In this document: one piece after another, positions 53,388-61,420 of the stretch
How the letters are laid out: each line of letters begins with the position of its first letter
How positions within the stretch are numbered: position 1 is the first letter of the stretch
DNA from: Treponema sp.
GTDB taxonomy: Bacteria > Spirochaetota > Spirochaetia > Treponematales > Breznakiellaceae
Assembly: GCA_009781635.1 (NCBI GenBank)
Contig: WQXU01000002.1
Span: 62,001-126,000, forward strand
DNA: 64,000 nucleotides
Direction of reading: 5' to 3'
Program-made: the position numbers and the translations under genes
The notes under the pieces: model-generated
Seen by the model: the letters and a program-made list of their open reading frames with translations, nothing else
Told to the model about the DNA's origin: nothing
Database searches by the model: none

Positions 53388-54728
53388 ATGCAGTTTCGCT
53401 CCACTCGGTCCAAACTCCCGCTTGTCTCATATAAGGATGCAGTATTAAACTGCCTGCCTGCAGACGGCGGCCTTTATGTGCCCGATCAGGCAGCGGATTT
53501 CCGGCAGTTTCTTCTGCAAATGGACGAGAAGACCAGCTTTAATGAGCTTATAGCGGCGGCAGCGCCTTTGCTTCTGGAAAGCGGGCTTGATTCTGTCTCT
53601 GCATCCAGAGTTGCGAAGAACGCCTTTAATTTTAAACCCGAATTAATTGAACTTGATGAGGGTTTCTCGCTGCTCAATCTTTACAACGGGCCTACGGGAG
53701 TTTTCAAGGATTTTAGCATTGCATTTATGTCTGCGATGTTCGAGGAGTTTATAAAGGAAGGAGGGAAGCGCAGCCGGACCAAAGCTCCGCTTTTAGTTCT
53801 GGCCGCTGCAAAGCCCGATACCGGCGTGAGTATGGCTCATGCTTTTGGCGGTAAAGAGGGAATCTCGCTTGTCCTGTTATATCCGTCAGGGCAACTCCGC
53901 GGGCTTGATCCTTCCGCATTTGCGCAAAACGGCGGGAACATTATCCCCATTCAGGTAAGAGGAACATTTGATGACTGTCAGCGTCTTGTTATCGAAGCGA
54001 TAAATGATCGTGATTTTTCCGTTCCCTACAATGTAACAAGCGCAAATACGATGAATCCCGGAAGGCTTCTCCCTCAGATTTTTTATTATTTTTATGCTTT
54101 TATTCAATTAAAAAACAGGCTTACAGGCGATTTAATTTTCAGCGTTCCTTCGGGGAATTTCGGAAATCTTACTGCAGGGCTTTATGCCTGGAAATTCGGC
54201 ATGCCTGTAAACGGATTCATATCTGCAATGAATGCAAACAATGCAAACAATGCAATAGGCTCCTGTATTTACGGCGAGCCGTTTATTCCAAAACCTCTTG
54301 TGCATACCAATTCACCGGCTCTTGATGTAAGCATGCCCGTTAATTATGAACGTCTTGCGTCATTCTACGATGAGGCTCCCGCCGTGATGCGCAATATGGT
54401 ATACCCGGCATCGATAGACGATCCCTTGACTCTTGAAACAATGGAATATATCTATAAAAAATACAGCGCCTACATTGATCCTCACACGGCTGTCGCTGTT
54501 GCTGCGGCGCGGAAAATTGCAGACGAACGCAAATGGAGCGGGAATACATATACAGTTGTTTTAGCTACAGGGCATCCTGCCAGATCGCCTAACATGGCGG
54601 AGGAGGCAACCGGCAAAGCAATCAAGGTGCCGGGTTCTCTGAAAAAATTATGGAAAAAGTGCGAGCCGATAGCGCTTATTCCTCCCGTGCTTGATGCTTT
54701 TGAAAGCGCAATCGCAAGCTGCTTTTGA
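53388..54728 (+). CDS. thrC: Threonine synthase
   Basis: A 446-residue PLP enzyme converting O-phosphohomoserine to threonine. The N-terminal domain is typical (MQFRSTRSK, then PADGGLYVPD), the PLP lysine is in GPTGVFKDFS, and the phosphate loop appears as SVPSGNFGNLTAG. Length fits the fungal/E. coli-type ThrC. No other threonine gene is adjacent. Confidence 0.96.
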   Translation: MQFRSTRSKLPLVSYKDAVLNCLPADGGLYVPDQAADFRQFLLQMDEKTSFNELIAAAAPLLLESGLDSVSASRVAKNAFNFKPELIELDEGFSLLNLYNGPTGVFKDFSIAFMSAMFEEFIKEGGKRSRTKAPLLVLAAAKPDTGVSMAHAFGGKEGISLVLLYPSGQLRGLDPSAFAQNGGNIIPIQVRGTFDDCQRLVIEAINDRDFSVPYNVTSANTMNPGRLLPQIFYYFYAFIQLKNRLTGDLIFSVPSGNFGNLTAGLYAWKFGMPVNGFISAMNANNANNAIGSCIYGEPFIPKPLVHTNSPALDVSMPVNYERLASFYDEAPAVMRNMVYPASIDDPLTLETMEYIYKKYSAYIDPHTAVAVAAARKIADERKWSGNTYTVVLATGHPARSPNMAEEATGKAIKVPGSLKKLWKKCEPIALIPPVLDAFESAIASCF

Positions 54729-54767
54729 TCCGGGAAAAAAAGCGTACGAAGGAGTAAAGGAATTTTT

Positions 54768-56138
54768 ATGAGATTATTATCAATTTTTTTAACTGTTGTT
54801 TTTTTATTATCGCCGTTTGTTTTTTTAACTTCGCAGGAATTAATTGCCGGTGAGCAGAATGATACTGAGGAACAGGCGGAAACTGCCGCCGAAGAAATCA
54901 CCGAAAACACAGAAGAGGAAAAAGATGCGGATGCTGTAACGTCTGCAAGTCCTGTAATACCGGAGTTTAGAAGTCCATTAATAAACGAACTGCATTTTCT
55001 GCAGAGATTGGGTATTGCGCTGGCTATAATTGCAGGGCAGGCAATTTTAATAAAGCTTGTCTGGTATTTATTTAAACGGCTGAATAACAGGCTTGAATAT
55101 GCAGCCAAAGATAAAATAAAGCCTCTTGTGATTAAAAAACGCAAAATACTTACATCCATGCAGATTGTTAAAGTAATAGAAGTTTTTCTGCGGGCGCTGA
55201 AAATTGTTATCACAGGCCTTCAGCTCTTTCTTACAATACCTATGGTTTTCAGTTTGTTCGAAGCGACGCAAAATCTTGCATCTGTGTTATTCGGCTATAT
55301 TTTAAATCCGGTAAAGAATATTGTTATGAGCACAATAGGAAATATTCCCAATATTCTTATGATCATTGTTATTGTTATTGTTACGCGTTACGTGCTAAAA
55401 GCTCTTAAATTTTTCGCTGTAAATATTGAAAAAGGCAAACTTGTCATTCCCGGATTTTACACTGAGTGGGCTGCGCCGACCTATAAAATATTGCAGGTGC
55501 TTTTGTGGGCTTTTACTGTTGCGGTTGCATATCCGTATTTGCCGGGCTCTGATTCAAGGGCTTTTCAGGGGGTTTCTGTTTTTATCGGCATTATTTTTTC
55601 GCTTGGATCTACCACAGCAATCGGCAATCTTGTAGCGGGGCTTGTTATTACATATATGCGTCCGTTCAAGATAGGCGACCGGGTTAATATAAAAGATATA
55701 ACCGGTTTTGTTATAGAAAAAAATCTGATGGTAGTGCGGCTTAAAACGCATAAAAATGAGTATGTAACATTTCCGAATCTGGTTATTTTGGGATCGAATA
55801 TCATCAATTACAATACATCTTCCGATGAAGACGAGGAAGGTTTAATTATTTTTGCGGAAGTTACATTCGGCTATTCAACGCCGTGGCAGACGATCCACGA
55901 TATACTGATTAATGCGGCTCTTGCGACAGAGCATGTTCAGAAGAAACCCGAACCCTTTGTGCTTCAGACAAAACTGGATGATTTTTATGCGTGTTATCAG
56001 ATTAATTGTTATACGAAAGAAGTCGGCAAGGTGCCGCGGATTTATACCATGCTGTATGAAAATATTCAAAATGGTTTCCGCGAATCAGGCCTGGATTTGA
56101 CTAGCGCGCATTACCGCGTGATTGCTTCAGGCAAATAA
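54768..56138 (+). CDS. MscS-family mechanosensitive channel
   Basis: A 456-residue membrane protein: signal peptide (about 1-25), an acidic linker rich in E and A (about 26-65), four to five membrane helices, and the MscS core. The pore helix and beta domain appear as GSTTAIGNLVAGLVITYMRP, FKIGDRVNI and VTFPNLVILGSNIINY. It releases solutes during osmotic downshock. An AAGGAG site precedes the start. Confidence 0.93.
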   Translation: MRLLSIFLTVVFLLSPFVFLTSQELIAGEQNDTEEQAETAAEEITENTEEEKDADAVTSASPVIPEFRSPLINELHFLQRLGIALAIIAGQAILIKLVWYLFKRLNNRLEYAAKDKIKPLVIKKRKILTSMQIVKVIEVFLRALKIVITGLQLFLTIPMVFSLFEATQNLASVLFGYILNPVKNIVMSTIGNIPNILMIIVIVIVTRYVLKALKFFAVNIEKGKLVIPGFYTEWAAPTYKILQVLLWAFTVAVAYPYLPGSDSRAFQGVSVFIGIIFSLGSTTAIGNLVAGLVITYMRPFKIGDRVNIKDITGFVIEKNLMVVRLKTHKNEYVTFPNLVILGSNIINYNTSSDEDEEGLIIFAEVTFGYSTPWQTIHDILINAALATEHVQKKPEPFVLQTKLDDFYACYQINCYTKEVGKVPRIYTMLYENIQNGFRESGLDLTSAHYRVIASGK

Positions 56139-56162
56139 TAAGAAGCCGTAAAAACATGAGAG

Positions 56163-56191
56163 TTGATAATATAATTTTATTATATTATACT
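56163..56191 (+). promoter_or_regulatory. Leaderless-type promoter of the oligopeptide-binding protein
   Basis: TTGATA (56163-56168), 17 bases, then TATACT (56186-56191), six bases before the ATG at 56198. Both boxes and the spacing are near consensus, and no ribosome-binding site is present. The transcript should start at or next to the start codon. Confidence 0.7.
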
Positions 56192-56197
56192 TAATTC

Positions 56198-57862
56198 ATG
56201 ATTAATCATAAAAATTTACTGCTCTTTGCGCTGTGTGCGCTGCTGGCTGCCTGTCAGAGCCCGCAGGTTCAGAAGGAACCGGAGGAAGTCAGAGATACCG
56301 ACGGCATCGCAGAAATGCGGCCGGAGAACATTAAGCTTGATGAGCTTACAGTTGCATTTTCACGTCATGATATAGAACTGGATTTCCGCAAATCCTACTT
56401 TGCAAGCGAAGCGCAAATTTTTACGGCGGTTTATGAAGGACTTTTTTCGTATCATCCCCTAACGCTGGAACCTGTGCCGGCATTGGCTGAGCGATGGGAA
56501 ATTTCCGAGGACAAGACACAGTGGACATTTACAATAAGGCGAAACGCGCGCTTCTGGAACGGCGATCCTGTGCGGGCGGAAGATTTCCGCGCTGCATGGA
56601 TTTCCCTTCTTGCGCCCCATCGCGACTCTCCGTATTCAAGTTTATTCGATGTTATTGAAGGCGCGCGGGATTACCGCAACGGCATTGAAAGGGATTCTGA
56701 CAAGGTTGGAATCAGGGCTGTTGATACAAGGACACTTGTTGTAAAATTAAACTCCCCCGCATCATTCTTTCCTGCTATGCTTTGTCATCATTCATTCAGC
56801 CCCATACATCCTTCGATGGTGAATAAGACAGAATGGTCGCCGCAGAGAACCCAGGGAAACTGGATGCCGCCTGTTTCAAACGGGCCTTTCCGTATTATTT
56901 CCATGAATAATGAAAGCATTGTTATGCAAAAATGCGATCAGTACTGGGACAGAAGCAGCGTTGCGCTTAACAAGATAACAATTAAATTTACAGGTACTTC
57001 TGATGAGGCTTCCTATTTATGGAACTCAGGAGAAGCCCGCTGGATATCCGGCGATGTGAATGTTGACGCTCTTACAGATCGATCAGGCATTCAGGTTAAT
57101 GTAATGTTTGCAACACATTATTATTTTATCCGTTCTTCGGAAAAACCCTGGAGTGATTACAGAGTCCGCCGCGCAATGGCTCTTGTTCTGCCCTGGAACG
57201 AAATCCGCGGAAATTATTTTCTGCCTGCCGAAACATTGATTTTTCCCGTGCTTGGGTATCCGGAAGTTGAAGGAATAACCGAAACAAATATAGAAGAGGC
57301 AAAAAGGCTGATGTCGGAAGCGGGGTATGCAAGCCTGGAAGGGATGCCGGATCTTGTTATACGGTTAACTCCCTCCCGCGATGCAGCGCGGGTCGGCGCC
57401 ATCATGGCTAACGCATGGAAAGATCTTCTTGGTTTTAATGTGCGCGTAGAGGTTATTCCCTTTGACAGATATTTTCAAACAATTAAAGATGACGGTTATA
57501 CAGTTGGTTCCAGCACATGGATTGGAGATTTTGCCGATCCTTATGCGTTCCTGCAAATGTGGCGGCGGGATTCAAATTTAAATGATGCCCGTTATGACGA
57601 TGCTGATTATGAAGATTTAATTGAAAGATCCATGATAGAGGAGGGAGATACGCGTCTTGCAACTCTTGCCGAAGCTGAAAAATTACTGCTGAACAGGGGA
57701 ACAGTCCTGCCGATATTTTTTAACCCGGCTTTAAATATTGTAGATACAGGTGAGCTTGACGGATGGTATCCGAATGCATTGGATATTCATCCATTCAAAT
57801 ATATATCTTTCAGGGCTGTCCGCCCGCTGCCTGGCGTTGCAATGCTGCCGGTTATGCGGTAA
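56198..57862 (+). CDS. Oligopeptide ABC transporter substrate-binding lipoprotein (OppA-like)
   Basis: A 554-residue class C solute-binding protein: lipobox LLAACQS (cysteine at about residue 19), then the SBP_bac_5 domain (PALAERWEISEDKTQWTFTI, RRNARFWNGDPVRAEDF, and the later WIGDFADPYAFLQMW). No permease genes are next to it, so it is an orphan binding protein that must work with a transporter encoded elsewhere. ispF starts three bases after its stop. Confidence 0.93.
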   Translation: MINHKNLLLFALCALLAACQSPQVQKEPEEVRDTDGIAEMRPENIKLDELTVAFSRHDIELDFRKSYFASEAQIFTAVYEGLFSYHPLTLEPVPALAERWEISEDKTQWTFTIRRNARFWNGDPVRAEDFRAAWISLLAPHRDSPYSSLFDVIEGARDYRNGIERDSDKVGIRAVDTRTLVVKLNSPASFFPAMLCHHSFSPIHPSMVNKTEWSPQRTQGNWMPPVSNGPFRIISMNNESIVMQKCDQYWDRSSVALNKITIKFTGTSDEASYLWNSGEARWISGDVNVDALTDRSGIQVNVMFATHYYFIRSSEKPWSDYRVRRAMALVLPWNEIRGNYFLPAETLIFPVLGYPEVEGITETNIEEAKRLMSEAGYASLEGMPDLVIRLTPSRDAARVGAIMANAWKDLLGFNVRVEVIPFDRYFQTIKDDGYTVGSSTWIGDFADPYAFLQMWRRDSNLNDARYDDADYEDLIERSMIEEGDTRLATLAEAEKLLLNRGTVLPIFFNPALNIVDTGELDGWYPNALDIHPFKYISFRAVRPLPGVAMLPVMR

Positions 57863-57865
57863 TTA

Positions 57866-58342
57866 ATGATACGAACAGGTCTTGGTTACGACATACACCG
57901 TTTAAAAAGAGGGCGGCGTTTTCTGCTCGGCGGTGTTGAAATTCCTTTTGCAAAAGGTGAAGACGGGCATTCTGACGGGGATGTTCTTGCGCATGCAGTA
58001 AGTGATGCGCTTCTTGGCGCCTGCGCCCTTGGCGATATCGGCGGGTTTTTTCCTCCTTCCGATCCGGCGTGGAAGGATGCCGATTCAATGGAATTATTGC
58101 GTAATGTTTATGCGCGCGTTAAACAATCCGGCTGGAAAGTTGTAAATCTTGACTGTGTAATTATTTGTGAAAAGCCAAAAATACTTCCATTCAGGGAGCT
58201 TATACGCAAATCTCTTGCAGAAGCGCTTGAAACACCGGTGGAAAATATATTTTTAAAAGGCAAGACTAAAGAAGGGCTGGGAACTGTTGGCATGGGAAAA
58301 GCGGTCGAAGTTATTGCCCAGTGTCTGTTAACAAAAGAATAA
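57866..58342 (+). CDS. ispF: 2-C-methyl-D-erythritol 2,4-cyclodiphosphate synthase
   Basis: A 158-residue single-domain IspF of the MEP isoprenoid pathway. It has the zinc ligands in GYDIHRL and GHSDGDVLAHA, the DIGGFFPPSDP loop, and KTKEGLGTVG at the C-terminus. It is not fused to IspD. Its TAA overlaps the nth start (TAATG). Confidence 0.97.
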   Translation: MIRTGLGYDIHRLKRGRRFLLGGVEIPFAKGEDGHSDGDVLAHAVSDALLGACALGDIGGFFPPSDPAWKDADSMELLRNVYARVKQSGWKVVNLDCVIICEKPKILPFRELIRKSLAEALETPVENIFLKGKTKEGLGTVGMGKAVEVIAQCLLTKE

Positions 58343-59013
58343 TGAGTAAAACAAAGCCAAAATGGGATGCGATTTTTATATCTCTGGAAAAATGGCGTGA
58401 TGATTTAAAATGCGAAGAGCCTTCTGTAACAACAGTGGCGGAACGTTACCGCCGGGACCCCTGGGCAGTGCTTGTTTCTACCATTCTAAGCCTGCGTACA
58501 AAAGACGAAGTAACTCTTGCAGCATCCGGACGCCTTTTGGAAAAAGCAGGCGAACCTCAGCTGTTAGCTGCAATGCAGGAAGAAAAAATCATTAAACTGA
58601 TTTATCCGGCCGGGTTTTACCGCAATAAAGCGGCATCCTTAAAGAAAATTGCAGCCATATTGCTTGAACAATATGACGGTAAAGTCCCTTCATCAATGGA
58701 TGCGCTGCTTGCTCTCCCCGGAGTAGGCAGAAAGACCGCCAATCTTGTGCTTTCGGAAGCATTTAATATTGACAGTATGTGCGTGGATATTCATGTTCAC
58801 CGTATAACCAACAGATGCGGATGGGTATGCAGCGGCAGTCCCGAAGAAACGGAAATGACATTACGGGAAATATTGCCGTTAAAATACTGGAAAAGAATAA
58901 ATTATCTTCTTGTTCTTTATGGTCAAAGGCTTTGCCGGCCCGTAAGTCCTTTTTGCTCATGCTGCGTCATCAGCCGGCATTGTTTGCGTAAAGGCGTCGG
59001 CAAACAGCGTTAA
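58342..59013 (+). CDS. nth: Endonuclease III (DNA glycosylase/AP lyase)
   Basis: A 223-residue base-excision-repair enzyme acting on oxidised pyrimidines. Helix-hairpin-helix with catalytic lysine (LPGVGRKTANLVL), catalytic aspartate (CVDIHVHRI), and the C-terminal [4Fe-4S] cysteines with the exact C-x6-C-x2-C-x5-C spacing. The start at 58342 forms a TAATG overlap with ispF; seven codons upstream is an alternative but is inside ispF. Confidence 0.96.
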   Translation: MSKTKPKWDAIFISLEKWRDDLKCEEPSVTTVAERYRRDPWAVLVSTILSLRTKDEVTLAASGRLLEKAGEPQLLAAMQEEKIIKLIYPAGFYRNKAASLKKIAAILLEQYDGKVPSSMDALLALPGVGRKTANLVLSEAFNIDSMCVDIHVHRITNRCGWVCSGSPEETEMTLREILPLKYWKRINYLLVLYGQRLCRPVSPFCSCCVISRHCLRKGVGKQR

Positions 59014-59043
59014 GTTAAACGCCGCTTGCCGACCTGAAGGTTG

Positions 59044-59343
59044 TTACTGTTTGGGTTTTTCTGCTTTTATGATACCCTTTAACGTCTTGGCAAGAGTTTT
59101 ATTGTTAGCTGCTTTTTCCAGGTCATATTCCATTTGCGCTAACAACCAGAACTCCGGTTTAGTAGAAAAATACTTGGCAAGACGAACAGCAATGGATGTG
59201 GTAATCCTGCTTTTGTCAAGGCTGATTAGCCTTAACGCGGTTTGACTGCACCTGATTTCCTTTGAAAGTCTGTTACAATTAATTTTATACATTTCAATAA
59301 AATCCAGAAGCAGCGACCCTGGCGATTGTTTTGTTTTTGGCAT
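59044..59343 (-). CDS. HigA-family antitoxin, orphan
   Basis: A 99-residue Xre-type helix-turn-helix protein of the HigA group: SPGSLLLDFIEMYKINCNRL, LAKYFSTKPEFWLLAQMEYD. HigA usually follows its toxin gene, but only about 60 non-coding bases separate it from the next upstream gene on this strand and no HigB frame is visible. It may be a solitary regulator. An AGGAG site precedes the start. Confidence 0.85.
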   Translation of the reverse strand: MPKTKQSPGSLLLDFIEMYKINCNRLSKEIRCSQTALRLISLDKSRITTSIAVRLAKYFSTKPEFWLLAQMEYDLEKAANNKTLAKTLKGIIKAEKPKQ

Positions 59344-59405
59344 ATTAACTCCTTAACTAGAATATAATAAAAATTGATCCTACAGTCGAGCATTATTTTT
59401 TATTT

Positions 59406-60281
59406 TTATAGTTTTTCTTTTTTCCATAGTACTTTTCCGTTTAACCTCCCGTTAAAAATTATATGTTCCTTAAAATCAGCTAAAATAAGAGTTTTTAACG
59501 CAATTTCATAACATCCGTCTATATGATTTGCGCAGTGCGCATCTGATGTAATAATTACCGGAATATCATATTCACGTATAATACGCAGAAAAGACAGCGA
59601 GGGATAAGTATCATTTATTTTTTTTCTGTTTAAACCGCCTGTATTAACTTCTATTACAAGGCCTGCGCCGGCAGCTGCGCGCGCAATCTCTTTCTGTCTG
59701 CTAAGTTCAGTTTCCTGCGTCCAATAATTTTTACCATTGCAATTTTTTTTTAATAAATCGGCATGTCCTAGTATTTCAAAACCTCCAATAGCGATCATTT
59801 CCAGAATTGCATCATAATAGCTGTGCATTAAAGCCTGCGCATCACCGTTATAGCCTTCGTTTAGTCCTCTTTCAAATTCATCTATTGGTCCGTCTACTGT
59901 AAAAAACCTGGCTCCATTTTCCGGAAAAAGATAATGAACGCTGCCGATTATATAGTCAAGATTTAGTTTTTTTATATCATCATCAGCAGGAGAACGCCTG
60001 TTTTTTATATAATCCGCTTCATATCCAAGAAAAACATTCAATTTTCCTCGCCAGCGTTCTTTGGCCGACAGCACTTCCGCAACATAATCATTAACGCGTT
60101 CATCTTTTATATTCCAGTGACTTTCACTTCCGATCTGTTTTTCTATGGGAGCATGCGCGCTGAATCCGATGGCATAAAGTTTTCTTTCGTATGCTGTACG
60201 GCACATTGTTTCTACATCATCTTTGCCGTCGCAAAAACAGGTATGAGTATGCATGCTGGAAAAAAGTGATTGTGATTTCAT
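59406..60281 (-). CDS. PHP-domain phosphoesterase, histidinol-phosphatase-like
   Basis: A 291-residue PHP-family metal-dependent phosphatase. Metal motifs: HTHTCFCDG, FSAHAP, IIGSVHYLF, LGHADLLKK and TSDAH. The pattern is of the HisK/HisJ type, which dephosphorylates histidinol phosphate. No histidine genes are near, so another substrate is possible. It overlaps the Rsm22-like gene by four bases. Confidence 0.88.
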   Translation of the reverse strand: MKSQSLFSSMHTHTCFCDGKDDVETMCRTAYERKLYAIGFSAHAPIEKQIGSESHWNIKDERVNDYVAEVLSAKERWRGKLNVFLGYEADYIKNRRSPADDDIKKLNLDYIIGSVHYLFPENGARFFTVDGPIDEFERGLNEGYNGDAQALMHSYYDAILEMIAIGGFEILGHADLLKKNCNGKNYWTQETELSRQKEIARAAAGAGLVIEVNTGGLNRKKINDTYPSLSFLRIIREYDIPVIITSDAHCANHIDGCYEIALKTLILADFKEHIIFNGRLNGKVLWKKEKL

Positions 60282-61414
60282 TTTACCTCTCTGATTTGAG
60301 CGCCGCTTTTTGCATCATGATGTCCGTTAAAGACGCTGTTTAAAACAATATCAAGCGCAGATAATTTATCTATATGGTTTTTATCGCCTGTCAGCAGAAT
60401 AAGTCCCTGAGCGGAGCAGCCGTAACGTCCAAAACGCCCGCCGGGCAGGGCAAAAGCATCAGATATAACGCGGATTGCGCAGGATTTGGATTCATTCTCA
60501 GGATTGAGCGCCGTTTTTGGCGTAATAGAAGCACCGGCTAATATAAAACTGAAAACAAGCCTTTCTTTGGGAAGTTTTGCCGCGGCAGAAAGACGCTGCA
60601 GTTCTTTTGGGGCGTCAAATGTTTCAAAAGCGAAATGGCACCACTTTTTGTTTCCCAACGGACAGTCAAGAGAGTGGGTACACGGCGCAAGCGCAAGTCT
60701 TTTTAATCTGATAAACTCATCACGTAAAAACGCAATAAACCTGCCTGATTGCGGAACGCCGGGTTCTACTGTAAGAATGGAAGCGTCCGGCAGGGCAATA
60801 TTATGCATAAAATGAGCGGCGTTAGCTGCCATGCGCTTTAATCCTTCCGTGTTGTTATGGGAAAGATTTTCATAAACCTCGTTAAAAATATTTATTGCGC
60901 AGACAAGAGAGGCTTTCATTGTTATATTCACGGTTTTTGGTTTTCTAAAATCAATATCTTCTTTTATCAGGTTTATTTTCCAGATATTATTTTGCATATC
61001 CGTATTTGTGCTTTTGCAAAGAGCGGAAAAAAACTTTTTTCCTGCTTCAAGCGCAGGGCCGCTGCGGTCTATACAGTTAAATTCCAGCGGAATTTTCCGG
61101 AGATCCGGCTGTGAAATCCAGAGCGCCGATGCAAGTGTCAGAGGGCCGCAGCCTAAATCTGTTATTGTACTGCCCGGAGAAAGGGAAAAGTTTAATTCCG
61201 GCAATAAAAGGCAAAGACGGTATAAATTCCACGGTAAAAAATAATGAAGATAAGCAGAAAGCAGATTTGGCCGCGTAAGATAGGAAAGGGATCTTGAGCC
61301 TCTGCGGTTTGTAAGCAGTTCTGAAAGTTCTTTAATTCCGGAGGGTAGAGCGCTTCTGAAACGCCCCGGAACCGGGAATGTACTGTTCAGTAAACCGGGA
61401 ATTGAATCTAACAT
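60278..61414 (-). CDS. Rsm22-like ribosomal methyltransferase-family protein
   Basis: A 378-residue protein of the Rsm22/METTL17 family associated with small-subunit ribosome assembly. The SAM-binding motif is ITDLGCGPLTLA, and a cysteine cluster of the family's iron-sulfur type (CTHSLDCPLGNKKWCHF) lies in the second half. Bacterial members are little studied. It overlaps the PHP gene by four bases and is six bases downstream of the deacetylase-like gene. Confidence 0.8.
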   Translation of the reverse strand: MLDSIPGLLNSTFPVPGRFRSALPSGIKELSELLTNRRGSRSLSYLTRPNLLSAYLHYFLPWNLYRLCLLLPELNFSLSPGSTITDLGCGPLTLASALWISQPDLRKIPLEFNCIDRSGPALEAGKKFFSALCKSTNTDMQNNIWKINLIKEDIDFRKPKTVNITMKASLVCAINIFNEVYENLSHNNTEGLKRMAANAAHFMHNIALPDASILTVEPGVPQSGRFIAFLRDEFIRLKRLALAPCTHSLDCPLGNKKWCHFAFETFDAPKELQRLSAAAKLPKERLVFSFILAGASITPKTALNPENESKSCAIRVISDAFALPGGRFGRYGCSAQGLILLTGDKNHIDKLSALDIVLNSVFNGHHDAKSGAQIREVK

Positions 61415-61420
61415 TTTATG

